64,000 bases of DNA from Spongilla lacustris (GCA_949361645.1 OX442422.1:730580-794579), one strand, 5' to 3'; counted from the first letter of the stretch, positions 39,069 to 51,450 are shown. Numbers and translations: made by a program. Notes: generated from the letters alone by a model not told the origin.

Positions 39069-39806
39069 CTCTGTATTTGTTTCAATATTGCAATCTTTCG
39101 GGTCGATTAATTAACAGAGTGGCTAATCACATTTCAACGAGCTAACACCTAAATTTGTCCCCCAGACATCTTGCACTAGTCCGGACAATAGGAGACACCC
39201 ATCGATACTGAACTGTATTGTTTCGATCGTTCAGGCAAAGGGGCGCGGCACTTATGCAGTTCATCCACCACCCATTTTACGCAATTAATTTACTGCCATA
39301 ACAACAATATTCAATAAGATACACAAAATATCGGCTGTCATCCCGTTAATGGCAACTGCTACGTTTCCTGATTTGAGTGATTTTGCCCTTGTCTCTAGGA
39401 GCGCTTATACACCTGCAGAGTAGTGTATTGATATGCACGTATACACTAATAGGGGAGCGGGTCGACTGGCACATAAAAGGCTCTTATTCGTTGTAATAAT
39501 TAAATGTCAATTGCAGCCTGAGTTCTAAATTATAGAGCCAGGGAAAAGAGTGCACTAGCGCAGTGTTATGCAGAAGCCGGAGAACACATTTTGCACATCA
39601 TTCGGCTTTCAAATTTTCTTTTCTGCAAAGTGGTCTGTCACGGAGGAAACTGTCCGCGAAGTAAAGTAGCGGTCGATATTTAATACAAGTCATTTATGAT
39701 GCTTGGAAGCATTTGTGTAAATCGAGTCTATACATGATCACCTGGCAAATTCTTCTAATATTTCCTACATCGCTCTCCTTAAAACAGAATCATTGTCGTT
39801 CTTGAT

Positions 39807-39854
39807 GGGGGAGATGTAGCTGTGTAGCTGCAGCTACACAGCTACATCTCCCCC
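39807..39854. repeat. 48-bp perfect palindrome
   Basis: GGGGGAGATGTAGCTG, then TGTAGCTG, followed at once by the exact reverse complement. There is no loop (24 + 24 bp). Confidence 0.95.
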
Positions 39855-40423
39855 ACCTTGTCTAAATCCATTAGGGTAGTGTATGAATTAAGTGTCTTAT
39901 GCATGTGTATACTTGAAGAACACTGCAGGGAGTCCGGGAGGAAAAGAAAAAGAGTCTCTCAGTTGCGAGCTGAAATTTATATACTGGACTATCTGGCGTA
40001 ACTCTCGAACACCCGTTCTAAAATGAGGTAAATATATGCATGTACATGCAGCCTTATTTGATTTAAAATTCATAATTCGACACTGAGATCAGGTACGGTA
40101 CCGCGGCGTGATTTAGTCATTAGCTATATAACACTCAGTGCATGGCATTCACTGTATGCATGAAAATGAACATGAAATGGCTATAGTTTATTTAGAAAGC
40201 CGATTTTAATTGTAAATGGAATTAACCTGAACATGCATGCAAAGAATAAAGAGGCAGTCCTTGCAGCAAAGTAGAAATAAAAGTAGCTAAACCCTCGTGC
40301 AGTTTGTTGTTTTATTGTACAGCACATGCACCATTTTACTTTCATCAAGCGGGACAGCCTATAAGCATTAAGTGGGAGAAGAACTACTAGCTATATAGCC
40401 TGCATGTATCTACGAAATCTGGA

Positions 40424-40971
40424 GTGAAATGGCGGAGTGGATTAGGCCGGGTTCGATGCCGGATGGAGCAGCAGTTCCTGCATGCTCGCTGTGGCAAGAA
40501 AATTTTCATGGGAGCAGCACTGTCAGTATGCAGAAGTCAAGCAAGTCAAACAACGCCTTGGTCTGTGATATCCACTTTCACTCCAAAATCAAGTTTAATT
40601 CTCTTGATTTTGGTTTGTTTTATTTTTATTGTTATTTTTACAGCCGACAGACGCAATTCCAAATACAGTGAAGCCACTCAATGGCAACTTCTATTTACTG
40701 GCGCAGACTGACAGGTAATTAAAGATAAACTTTCAGTGGGTCCATTTATCTCCCATTTCTCAGTATTGTAAACTGCAAGCAAATATGTTTCTTGTTTACG
40801 CAGGTGCTATAACAACATTACCATCTAATGCAAATAAGTGCAAAGTTTTCAATATAATGATTAGTTTTAGCGGTACTCCGGTGTACGCGAAAATGACAGC
40901 ATCCTTTTCTCATATTTTTGGGAGCACATCAGTGGAAAAAGCAGCCGGCGTTGAACGGTATGGCTAATCAA
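40424..40971 (+). other. Possible exons, unconfirmed
   Basis: A good acceptor (T-rich, then ACAG) at 40642 precedes an open stretch, PTDAIPNTVKPLNGNFYLLA, ending in a GTAATT donor near 40717. A later open stretch, about 40803-40960, reads AITTLPSNANKCKVF and VYAKMTASFSHIFG with a GTATGG donor. The phases of the two do not join, so this is not a working model. Upstream sequence at 40430 resembles part of a tRNA. No function is proposed. Confidence 0.2.
40430..40466 (+). other. tRNA-like fragment (A and B box)
   Basis: TGGCGGAGTGGATTAGGCC fits an A box of the serine/leucine tRNA type. GGTTCGATGCC, only about 8 bases later, fits a B box. The anticodon stem region between them is missing. It is a deleted tRNA or tRNA-derived SINE head, not a functional tRNA gene. 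Confidence 0.35.
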
Positions 40972-41549
40972 AAATTATGCGATATAAAATTATGATGGAA
41001 TGGATTTTCGAACATTTGGCAGTGGATATCTGTTGCACAAAAAAAAAAAATCATTCCGACACATACTCTTAAGTTTGCGAAAATTCTTCCGTTAATTTCT
41101 CAAATCTTTTGATTGAGAAATTAACGAAAGAGTCTTCGCGAAGAGTGTAAGAATGAAATTAGCTTCCTGAACCGAAAAGGTCATACCAATGTGAATACTA
41201 TGGATTTTTTAATCCGAACCCTCGCGGGTACGATCGACGCTTACTTAAGTCATGTAACTATAATAGCTTGTATACTATACACAGACCGCAAAGGTCGACG
41301 CAGCGCATGCAGTTGAATATATAATAATGTACGAGTAGCCGCGGAATCTCCCTGCATGCACCCAAACCAATTGCATCACGCATCGGAAATTTACCATCGT
41401 CACGAGCTTGTCGACCCATGATATCAAAATCATGGGATTAGCGGCCGGCGCAGGTTAAGATCAACAAATGCAGTTTCCGCTTGATCAAGATAAAAGGCCG
41501 CGCTATATTGCCTATTCAATACTGTAATATATCCTGCGTCTGCAGAAAT

Positions 41550-42163
41550 ATGAGGGGAAAGGTCTTTGTTGCGCTTGCCGCTCTCCTAATCGCATATTGC
41601 AACGCTGAGGTTGTATCCAGCGACGATGCCGTGCGCGCCGGAATAGTAAACTTCCAGCAGATGCTTAACGACACATCATCTAGTAAATCTGGCTGCTATA
41701 GCCACGATATCGTCATGCTTCTCTTTTCCTTATCCCCCTCTATACAGATGGGCATGGTTGCTGTCCCTTGATTGTCCCCCCAGGTCCAACTGGTTCAGTC
41801 ATCGCTGGCTATAGCGGTTACCGTGGGAACGCCGCCATTATTGTAGACTGGGGAACATGTACGGCCCAACCTCCCGGTGGTTTCTAGTACGTATTGACTT
41901 GTATATAGACATGTACCCATGCAGATATACAAATGGACATTTTTATTTCCTTTTCTTACAGCTGGTATGTGTCGTGGGGAGACGGTACTACCTCTTACAA
42001 CACAGCGACAACGCTGGGTCCTTTTCAAGTCACCCATCAATACCCGAAATACCAGGGCTACTACTCTGTCTTCGTGTATTACTGCAGCAACCCGCCATAC
42101 CCACTATCCCCATGCTGCGGTTCTCTCTACGGAACAATAATCACCTACCAAGGGGATTTCTAA
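41550..42163 (+). CDS. Small secreted PKD-motif protein, copy 1
   Basis: Three exons: 41550-41682, 41748-41886 and 41962-42163 (157 residues). It starts with a signal peptide (MRGKVFVALAALLIAYCNAE), followed by a helical segment (DDAVRAGIVNFQQMLNDTSS). The mature part contains GHGCCPLIVPPGPTG, IVDWGTCTAQPPGG, then YVSWGDGTT and VTHQYPKYQGYYSVFVYYC, ending near CCGSLYGTIITYQ. WGDGT followed by H-Y and a G-Y-Y/S-V strand is the core pattern of PKD beta-sandwich domains, common in extracellular binding proteins. Seven cysteines lie in the mature part. The first intron uses GTAAAT at 41683, chosen because it restores the frame and matches copy 2. A near-identical paralogue lies at 61023-61666. 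Extracellular role is inferred; ligand unknown. Confidence 0.75.
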
Positions 42164-42930
42164 ATCAGCTGTGGAAGGCATCGAGCTGTAGACTGAGTGG
42201 ATTTTATTTCATGTGACTAAATTGATGCATGCACATACAGAATGAGTGATTATACATGTATATAAATGCTATTAAACGCATCAATGTGACGTCATAATGA
42301 TCGTAAGATATAGTTTACTAACAATTATTATTAGTTATATCATATACAAGACACTACAAATGAACAGTTTATACACATTGGTTCTGACCATTTTGCTGCT
42401 CATATTACGGAGCGGATCGATGACGACGACTGAACTGTCCATGTAACTTATAAACAACCAAACCAACACATAAATAGCTAGCTTTGCTGCATATCACTGC
42501 TCACATGCACTCCACTTTTCAGTTTCAGGGCGTGCTTCTTATAGTGCTACACATCTCAGCCGGCCACCTGAAGATACAACTTGGCCTATGATGGAGTAAA
42601 TAGGTGCATTCCCTCATCAAATTCAAACTCGCCATGCAGTGAGCTTCTCAAAAACCAAGTATAGATGCCCTTATACATGTAAAGGTAACTTACTTATTCC
42701 CATGAAGATATGCACGGTTATTCCCACTTGTGTGGTATCATGTAGGTTGGTTGGTCTATTTGCAGATTTATTTTTACTGTTCAATGACGTCTGCATGCAT
42801 GCGTATGTAATACCGGCTGCCCTTTCGGGGTGTGTGCAACTGCTAGGTACAGAATTTTTGCTTAGACATACCGCTAAACGCCAGCTGCTTTGTCCATGTA
42901 CTCCCTAAAATATGGTTTTAAGAAAAGGAT
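42164..42930 (+). repeat. 3' flank duplicated with the PKD-motif gene
   Basis: This sequence (for example GCGGATCGATGACGACGACT and GGCCTATGATGGAGTAAATA) recurs at 61667-62310 with small gaps. The duplication therefore includes about 0.7 kb of downstream DNA as well as upstream sequence. Confidence 0.8.
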
Positions 42931-42978
42931 GTTGATTTTCGCGCGTACACCCTTTAATTTCTTTAACGACAACAGACA

Positions 42979-43280
42979 AAATAAAATTAGTGATGTATTA
43001 TTTGTAGACACCAAGTGAGTAAAAATTAAGGAAACAAGGAATTACTTTCCGCAATCATGTCATTCATGGCTCAATCATACCAACGACTCTGAGATGCGTG
43101 CTCCCCACTTGACTCTGATATTGATCTGTCCTGCTCTGTAGGCAGAAATGCTTAATGTGTTGCCGATTTTTATACCCTAGTGTTTGATATACATGTATAC
43201 ATTTAATTAACCGGCAAAAACAAAAACAAAAATTACGGAAATAAAATAATCCGTAATTTCTTGTTTCCTTACTTTTTACT
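42979..43280. mobile_element. MITE related to 30585-30798
   Basis: TTTGTAGACACCAAGTGAGT and AGGAAACAAGGAATTAC at the left match the first MITE. A reverse complement of the AAACAAGGAATT part (TAATTTCTTGTTTCCTTACT) occurs near 43253-43275. Confidence 0.5.
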
Positions 43281-43318
43281 GACTAAAAAGACCAGAATTT
43301 ATCATTTATTTTGTAAGC

Positions 43319-45602
43319 TTACATGTACACAAGCAATATAAATAACATTATTATTATGATAAAATGTCGGTGTGCAGGGAGTGCTGCTTCATTATCAAAC
43401 CATAGACCACATTGCCATTTCACTCTAAAGCCGTGCAAACACAGGCTAGAAGATCTCAAGATTGAAAAAGATAGCCTCCTTCTGACAAAACTAACTATTT
43501 CTGAGTAAGACTTCTCCCATTTCGTTGCAAGGCTAGCAGCTATACGCTTCATAAAATGGTTTGCCTCTCTGTGCAGGAGTCCATCCACTGAAACAACAAA
43601 GGGTGTAAATTGACCACATTGATCTGCAATAGCTTTCTGATAAGTCCTTCACTTTACTTTTGTTGCACCTTCAAGGACTGCCTCTGGAGTACAGTGTTTA
43701 TACAGGGTGTTTCACAATCAAGGTATAAATTAACCAAAAGTAGTTAATTAACTTAAAATTGTTGATAAATTCTCTATTAACTTGAGCTTAAATGTTGATG
43801 TAAACAAACTAAATATTGATTTAATAATTAATTTAATAAAATCAAACAAATTAAATTAACAAACACGAATTAATAATTCTTGATAACACCTAATCAAAAC
43901 ATACCATTTTAGAGGCATTCAAAAGCTGCAACATATCCTTGAATTTTAATAATATCAACTTGGCCGAATTGATTAATAAATTCAAACCACTAAATCGAGA
44001 TTCAATGGCCCCTAAATCAAGTACATTGCGAAAATCAAGATTTCAATCTTGAATAACTTCTAAATGGAAGCAGTTACTTAAATAAAGTTTGCATCTTTTA
44101 ACTAACCACCAGCCCTACATTTATTAACATTAATAATATTTAATTGAAATGAATAGGGGTTTTGGGACTTTTATTATTGTTAATTAACCATTAAAGATAA
44201 TATTAATTTTATTTCACCAGCATATCTTCTTTTGCTGTTAGAACTTTTAACAACAATCACCAGTTAATGAACTGCTTGTGGTTAATTTATAAAGAATTTT
44301 CCTTGATTGTGAAACTCCCTGAGCATCAGTATCAATTATGCAAATGTCAAACAATAAACAATGCCTCCGTGGTGACCACACTCCTCGGACTCCCAGGTTA
44401 AGCCTTAAACCCACTTCGTTTGATGAGGGGTCTGCCTCCCTTACAATTGGTTCCTTTATCACAGATGGCCACACTTATGATGAAAAGTCTCCCAAACAGT
44501 CCCTCTTCATTATGCCTCTGTATCACTAGGCCCCCCTTTTGCAGTCCATACCATGTTGCAGGGTGAAATCTGCTCCACAGCCATCACAGCATGCAGGGTG
44601 CCACAGATAGTGTATTGCAAGACCATCCTTAAATTCATTTGGAGACAAGTCAAAATGATACCTTCCAAGTGGAGTATATGTCAGCCAGGATAATATACCA
44701 CTTGTTGCTCTCCTTAAGGCTCGTTGTCATTCTGGTGAAAACTTAGAGATGAGAGTGCTAAGCTTAGCCAGGTCTGCAGCTTGTGAAACTGTTTCCTTCA
44801 GCTTACTAAGATGTTCTGCAACGCTAAATTCTGTAATACCTTTACCAGATTCATGTGTGCCCATTTTGAAGAATGGTATGGAGTGCATGTAGTAGCTATT
44901 TTGGTTGGATCTCTCATACCTAGACCGTTCTTCATCATTTGAGATATTACCTTGGAAGAGTGCTGGAAGAAAATGCTTACAAATGGCATCACGTAGTGTT
45001 TGAACATCTTGATCAAAAAGATGGGAGACTCTCTGCAAATAGTACCATTCACACTGTAATGATTTTGTTATTGCAAAAAATGCTACTTCTTGGTGGCAGC
45101 AGTTAACTTATGGACAAACTCAACCCACCCATCAACTGAACTTCATCTTCAACAAACTTTCTTTTTGATTCATCATTGCCTATAATTTCTCCAAGAAAAC
45201 GATGACCAGTTGTGACTTGTACCTCTAGGTCTTTGAACAGGTTGTGTGCTGCAGGAATATCACTTGGTGCGGCAACTATTATGAAACACTTGGAGGGTTC
45301 GGGGAAGTAGCGCTATGATGGGCCAAACTTGAGCAGTAGATCAAACCAGTTCCTTACAAGTTTTAGTTTCCCTGCACAAGCAGAATCATCAGCGTACCAA
45401 GCAACTTTGATGCCATTTTGAGAGTTGCTTCAGTGACTGAATTAGTGGTAGAACTGCCATTGCATAAAACATGCAGTATCGGCAATGGGTCACCTTGTGT
45501 TACACCCACTTTACTGTAAAGAATGTGTTCAGACCCTTTCAACAGTAACATGGAGTAACCACGGTATGTATGAAGCGTTCCATTAAGAACGGCTTGTGTC
45601 AA
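43319..45602 (-). pseudogene. Reverse-transcriptase retroelement relic
   Basis: Read from 45602 downwards: TYRGYSMLLLKGSE and GVTQGDPLPI (RT motif B), a region at 45038-44727, then FDLSPNEFKDGLAIHYLW and CDGCG...LQHGMDC (zinc knuckle) near 44690-44520. Next come IKEPIVREAD, LNLGVRGVW and IDTDAQ at 44474-44330. After a 0.6-kb insertion it resumes with TPEAVLEGATKVK and VDGLLHREANHFMKRIAASL, to CLHGFRVKWQCGL near 43380. Several frameshifts and stops are present, so it is dead. The module order matches the copy at 22.3-23.2 kb. Confidence 0.75.
43704..44323. mobile_element. MITE inserted in the retroelement relic
   Basis: The ends CAGGGTGTTTCACAATCAAG and (reverse complement) CAGGGAGTTTCACAATCAAG are inverted repeats of about 21 bp. 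The 620-bp AT-rich interior is non-coding. The retroelement frame breaks exactly at one end (after DTDAQ) and resumes past the other (YKHCTPEAVLE), so this element landed inside it. Confidence 0.75.
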
Positions 45603-45609
45603 TAATCAC

Positions 45610-47740
45610 ATCAAACTTTATCTGCGTACTCAATGTATGGACCTTTGAACGAGAGCAGAGTTGTGTTACCTTCGCAGAGGCGTGAATCTCACCATTTACT
45701 CGGGATTATATTCTCACAGGTCCGGGTTTAATTGAGCTACCGAGCAGATGGTATAGGAATCATTGAAACCGACGGAGACGAGTTACGCTTAAGTTCATCG
45801 ATCGACATCGTACCGTTACGCAATAATTGATCATTTAAAAATCATAATTTCCAATAATTTGGCCTGTCAGGCCAAACCCCTATACGGCAGCCCTGCATGG
45901 GACTCTGGTCTCACCCATCAGGTTTGCAACTATAATCGGATGACTTCCGTTAGTTTGTACTGAGTACAAAGTAGAAGTCCGGGCTGGAGAACTTGAGAAG
46001 AAAGGAACGCGATGCTTCTTTTTATTTTTATTTATTTTTAATTTTTGCACTGAATCGATGCTGGATCCAAACCTTGGCCAGAGACCATATATATGATCTC
46101 TGCCTTGGCCAAATACCGTAAATAACATTCCGTAAAACCGCTATAGTGAACATGCTAAATATAGACATATACAGTATAATGAAGCGTGTAGCGAGTTTGC
46201 GCGCGCGTGCGGTTTGTTGCAAGCCCGTAACCAGGGGGGTGTTCGGGGGGTTCGAACGAACCCCCCCTCAGAGGGTCAAGGTCCGCGCTTATGGGAGTAC
46301 GGTGCGCCGCGGGTCCCGGCCGCCCTCGCGGCGACTAGCTCCGTCGGCTGGCCCGGTATGGTGCAGACAACGATTTTTCTTCAGTTGCGGGTGCTGAAAA
46401 ATGGAAAGGCAAGGGTAGGGTAGCTAGATATAGTAGTAGCGGATCCGGCGAAATGGGAGGGGCGGACTGTCACGCGAAAATTGGTCCGGGCAAAACGTGG
46501 TCTGGGCGGACCACTTTTCCAAAATTGGTCCGACCCCGGACACTTTTGGTTGCCAAATTTGGTCCGGGTTGCCAAAAGTGGTCCGGGTTTTATTAACTTG
46601 CATGAAACCAGTCCTTGTTCTGTTAAGTTCGTATCAGTACTATGGTGTGCTGTTAAATATGATCCGAGGAAATAAATGTGTGCAGTGAAATATATAAGCA
46701 TACGGTGCATGACAGTGTACATGTACATGTATAACATAATTTATACATTGCACGCTTTATACTTAATTCTTATTCAAATGTCATGTTCTGATTTTAGCTT
46801 GAGAGATTCATGTATATATGGCTACAGCCAAACATAACTTGCATGTACAACTTTATTCATGCATGGCTAATGAATCATGTCCTGCACAAATTTTATCAGC
46901 CTTCACTATGCATGTAGCTCTTTCATGATCAGCTGAGGATGGTCTTCCGTTATATATTAAATTACAAATTGTGAACTGATCAATTAACGATTGTACTGAC
47001 GGTAATTAAACATATGGAGAAATCAACGGACACGAAAGTTGCGGTTTGTAAATTTTTGGATTTCATTCCGCGGTACGTTCCATAGAGAATGTATGGCGTT
47101 TTTACTAACTTGATTATTATTTACTTAACTAACGGACCTGCAACTTTTGCCACCCTCTAATACTACTCTAAATGATGTTTAAATGTAGGCAATTTCAAAT
47201 TTTATACCTTGTATCGTCCAAAATTCTGGGACCATTTCTGAAAATATGATATTCCATAGACTTGTACAGAAAATGGAAAAAAATCATGCTAATTAAGATA
47301 TTCCATTAGTTATAACTAATGAACAGAGGGGGGTTAGAACTTTTGCCACCCTCTGAAACAATTCTACAACTATCCAAATAATATAATATATGAAAAAAAG
47401 TGGATGTTGTCGTGAAGAATTTGGGGACCATTTTTAAAAATAGTAAATCAGTTTTGGTGCAATAAGGCGCCATTTTTAAATGGCGTTTCTATGTGTTGCC
47501 ATAGATATTTACATGTAGTAAAATCAAGGGTATTCATAGTTAATAAAATGAGACTAGGAAATGCCAGCATTTTGCAAAGCTGGAGTCGAGCAGAGGGCGT
47601 GGTGGGTCAGGTGCCGCCCCGTGCCGGGGGTAACTACTAGTACATGCCATGGAATACTAAAAGCTTCGAGTCTGTGTTTTCTGCAAGACAGATCGTTGTA
47701 TTAAAATGATGTTAGGCTGCTTACCTCGACCGGCTGCTCA
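45610..47740. other. No gene seen; transposon-end sequences
   Basis: Contains a G/C-rich patch at 46222-46350 beginning GCCCGTAACCAGGGGGG. Its reverse complement type (TGGTTACGGGC) recurs at 54848. At 46468 begins a repeat-rich stretch built on GGTCCGG units. The rest is AT-rich without recognisable coding. Confidence 0.45.
46468..46600. mobile_element. Transposon end with GGTCCGGG subrepeats (left)
   Basis: CTGTCACGCGAAAATTGGTC is followed by several copies of GGTCCGGG with CCAAAAGTGGTC. A reverse-complement end, CCAATTTTCGTGTGACAG, lies at about 54032-54049 beside matching subrepeats. The two may bound one 7.6-kb element or be separate relics. Confidence 0.5.
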
Positions 47741-47844
47741 GACAGGAGATGTAGGCCTACACGTAGCTGTAACTGGATCTGAGCTATCCAAGTGCATCCT
47801 GAGGTCTACAGTGGCGACGAGGGTGCATGGGATAGCTAGGAAGG

Positions 47845-48660
47845 ATGGCAGGGGAGTGTGACGCGTCAACGGAAGACTGGTTGAGTTAATACGTCGAGCG
47901 GCTAGAACATTTCTTCCTGGCAAATAAAGTGGAAGCCGAACAGAAAAAGGACGCCTGTATTACATTTGGCCTGCTCCGAGCGCTCGTAGCACCCCAGAAA
48001 TTGAAAGACCGAACGTACGAGCAACTGGTCGCAGCCTTAACGACACACGTAGCGCCTAAACCTCTAGTCATCGCAGAACGTACGGTTCCACAAACGGGAC
48101 AAAAGGAGGGAGAAAGTGTGATATGTGGTATGCAGCAAGTTTGCCTGTGCGTTTGGTGCGACGTTATCAGAGACGCTGAGAGACAGGGTGTTCTTTGGTA
48201 TGAGGGACGAGGGGGTACAGAAGAGACTCCTCACAAAGGCAGACCTCACTTTTGCCAAAGCGGAAAGGGAGACTAAAGACGCGCAGAACAGTTGCAGAGT
48301 GTCGCAGAACAAGAAGTACATCAAGTGGCAGCACCACCAAGAAGGGGGAGACCGTCAGGCCTAGGGCTTGCAACAGGTGTGGAGGAGCACATGATACTCA
48401 ACAGTGCAGGTTCAGAAACAAAGTTTGCAGGAAATGGAGGGCGTGTTGTGCAAAGAAAAGGGCAGAAGGAACAGGTGTTGGAAAGGGTGTACCCACTAGA
48501 GACCACTCTGTGAAGGAACTAAAGGGGGACGATGAAAGCAAAGAAGAATGGGACAGACTGAAATGGGGATCACTACATGGCCTAGCAAAAGACAAGAGAA
48601 ATGGAATGAAACAGAGGACAATGGGTAAACCTATATGTATGTGGAGTTCATCATGAATGA
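47845..48660 (+). pseudogene. Ty3/gypsy gag relic
   Basis: The frame starts MAGECDASTEDW. An in-frame TAA then precedes YVERLEHFFLANKVEAEQKK and LLRALVAPQKLKDRTYEQLV, the capsid-like pattern of gypsy Gag. After a frameshift near 48090 it continues in another frame (FGATLSETLRDRVFFGMRDE, then LTKADLTFAKAERETKDA). A further shift leads to a CxxCxxxHxxxxC zinc knuckle (CNRCGGAHDTQQC). The TGGCGACGAGG just upstream resembles the leader found before gypsy gag. Stop and shifts make it non-functional; no pol follows on this strand. Confidence 0.7.
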
Positions 48661-48719
48661 ACAACTGCTATGTATCAATACAATTGGTTGTACCCCAAAT
48701 TGCACAGGCCTGTACAATT

Positions 48720-49130
48720 TTATAGGCCTGTCAGGCCACTACCCCTCCCTGTACACGCCATTACCCTTGTACAGGCCTGCACCCCTGTACAAGCCTATAC
48801 CCTTGTACAGTCCTGTACCCCCAACCCCCCCCCCCCCCCCCCCCCCCCCCACCCACCCCAGTACAGGCCTGTACCCCTGTCCAGGCTTGTACCCCTCCCT
48901 GCATGTACACGCCTTTACCCCTGTACAAGCCTGTACCCACTGTACAGTCCTGTACCCCCCCCCCCCCCCCCCCCCCCGCCAGTACAGGCCTGTACCCCTG
49001 TCCAGGCTTGTATCCCTGTACCCCTCCTTGAACATGCCTGTATCCCTGAGCAGGCCTGTACCCCTCCGTGAACAGTGGTACAGGCCTATACCTCTCCCTG
49101 TATCCTTTCACAGGATTGTACTGCTGTACA
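48720..49130 (+). repeat. GTACAGGCCTGTACCCC minisatellite with poly-C runs
   Basis: Repeats of about 22-25 bp centred on TACAGGCCTGTA, a palindrome, interrupted by two poly-C runs (near 48827-48850 and 48956-48977). Proline/valine/tyrosine-rich frames here are artefacts. Confidence 0.9.
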
Positions 49131-49214
49131 TGTATAGTTCATGTCTCTACTCAAAGCATGGCTTTATAACCGGACCTCTTCTGTAATTTTGGGTGGCCAT
49201 CCCTCCTGAATAGG

Positions 49215-49570
49215 CTGAAACACCCTTGCTAACACCAGGTCCCTTAATTGTTGTTGTTCTTCCTAATTCTGCCACCTCGACCAGGAGGGTTTGTAGTTGG
49301 GAATGTCCCTCCTTTCTCCTCGTCCATTTGTGCCATCTGCATGTCGGCCACCACTGGGAGATGTGAAAGTGCATCAGCATTTGTGTGCTGAGTGGTACTC
49401 TTGTACCTGATATCAAGATAGGGCTAGCCTACCGCATATACCAATGCAACCGTGCTGCCGTCACTGCTGGTAATCCCTTTTCCGGGTTGAGAATGGACAC
49501 CAAGGGATGGTGGTCTGTCACCAGTGTGAAATGGGGAGGAACTGTGATGTCCGGAAACATTCAGTGATTA
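49215..49570 (-). pseudogene. Ty3/gypsy pol RNase H fragment
   Basis: The minus strand reads FTLVTDHHPLVSILNPEKGL, then AARLHWY, then DIRYKSTTQHTNADALSHLP. This is the end of a gypsy RNase H domain (TDHKPL...ADALSRLP). It has a frame break between the two parts and lies opposite to the gag relic, so the two may be separate insertions. Confidence 0.7.
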
Positions 49571-49574
49571 GAGA

Positions 49575-50760
49575 TATATAGGATCACGTGTGTGAATGTG
49601 ATTACGTGTATGATTCAGTATAATGAATGAATGGTTGTTGATATTGTGAGCTATCCGAGTGCATCCTGAGGTATCGAGTGTCTGAGAAACAAACCAGCCT
49701 AGGACGCCATTGCATGTGGTTGAATCTTTTGAAACATGATCACATGTACATGTACAACAGTGCTTTGTTGTGACACCTGCAGTTAAATTAACACAACAGT
49801 AACGCTACATTACATCCATAGTGATATCCATGCACATGCACTGTTCCTTCTGATTGTTCCTGCAGCTAGTGAGCGTTGTATGTGAAAAATCAATTTAAGC
49901 TGACACTTGAACTCCCTGAAATAAAAATGCAGTGATTACTAGAATACACCTGAACACACATATTGCATACTGTAGAAGAGAACAGGTTAACTTACGTCGT
50001 TTTCTTCAACCCAATATAAGTGTCTTCTTAACCACTTTACAACACTAGATAAACTATTCTTCCATTCTGGAAAGCATGGTATTATTCAGTTTTCAGGTTT
50101 TTTTTATTTTTTTTATTTTTAAAACAAACCCAGCTAGCTTACCTTTTTCCTTTCACACATGATCCTTTCAGCCGGATAGTACTTCATTTGACATGCGCTA
50201 TAAGATGAGAGCTGGGGCCAGCGGGGTGAATGGGGATAGGGGAGGAAAGGAGAGAGGAGGAGCGAGAGTGATGGGAGGGAGGGAGAGGTAGGAAAATTGA
50301 TGGGATGAGGAGGGAGGGAGATGGAAGGGGAGGTAAGGAAATTGAAGGGAGGAGGAAAAGAGAAAGTATTATTTGGTTTTTTTGTACAGGTTGTGGTGGC
50401 AGTTTGTATATGCCAAAACATTGAGTGTCTGACTGGCTAAATACAATTGAGGGATTCATGAAAGTTTGTGTTACGATGTTCTACTTGCATTGCTGCAGTA
50501 TTATTTTAGGAAGGCTTCCCTTCATATGTACAGTTAAATGGCATGTTTGTGAACCCTGGATTAATTGACAGAACAGCAAGTGACATGCCACGTGCACACC
50601 AGGGGGTAGGTGCGGTAAATCCCTGGTGTTATAGGAAGTACATGCATGTAATGGTGTGCTTCTTGTACACGTAACATCTGTAGCAAATGCATGAACTGGA
50701 AACCGTAAGTGATACTGGCAGATGTTGCCTATTGCTGCCTCCTCCTCCCCCACGTTCAGC
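49575..50760. other. No gene seen
   Basis: A stretch near 49650 (GAGCTATCCGAGTGCATCC) repeats the leader preceding the gag relic (47779), perhaps LTR or leader debris. 50215-50360 is G/A-rich low-complexity DNA. Confidence 0.45.
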
Positions 50761-50762
50761 TG

Positions 50763-50810
<48 letters not shown>

Positions 50811-50900
50811 ATGTGTGTGTGTGTGTACATGTGTGTGTGTGTACATGTGTGTGTGTGTGTACATGTGTGTGTGTGTGTACATGTGTGTGTGTGTGTGTAC
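50763..50900. repeat. (GT)n microsatellite with TACATG interruptions
   Basis: GT repeat broken at regular intervals by ACATG, giving a higher-order unit of about 18-22 bp. Confidence 0.93.
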
Positions 50901-51317
50901 ATAAACACCTGCTGATCCTATCTTATTTTGATGTTTGTACAAGGTAACAATAGCCCAATGTCATGAATTTTGTTGTGTGGCCAGACTGTGCTGATAAAAG
51001 TCTAGGTCTGTACATACAGTGAATAATCTCATGCACAATGCCATGCATCTTTGTGCAAATACAACCCCTAGGCCTGGTTTTGCTGGTTGTCCTAGGGAAT
51101 AGCTGTGTCCTGGAAGTTCATAGTATGTTAACAGATGTGCAGCACTACTACTTGTGTCCATACATGTATGTACATTTTTGGTGAGCCCCAGGATTATTCT
51201 ATTGCCTGTCTACTTGTTGCCAGCTAGGCTTGGAGTACTACAGTTGAGAGCCTTACTGTTGACAGTAATGAGAGCAAGGTACTACATGTAATGCCGTGCA
51301 TACTAAGAATGAAAACC

Positions 51318-51450
51318 TTTAGGGAAGGCCAACAGTATAGGGAGAAGGCCAACTATATAGGGAGAAGGCCAACAGTATAGGGAGAAGGCCAACAGTATAG
51401 GGAGAAGGCCAACAGTATAGGGAGAAGGCCAACTGTATAGGGAGAAGGTC
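51318..51450 (+). repeat. 20-bp minisatellite, array 1
   Basis: Six or seven copies of GCCAACAGTATAGGGAGAAG. The same unit forms a second array at 53030-53520. Confidence 0.93.

Noticed and set aside
41701..41771. An AT-AC type intron starting ATATC in PKD copy 1
   Set aside because: The proposed end is AG, and copy 2 lacks the same start. The GTAAAT donor at 41683 works in both copies and keeps the frame.
47738..48071. Minus-strand frames over the gag relic
   Set aside because: They are shadows; the plus strand shows the Gag pattern and zinc knuckle.
48635..49186. Long Pro/Tyr/Leu-rich frames on both strands
   Set aside because: They are produced by the TACAGGCCTGTA satellite and poly-C runs.
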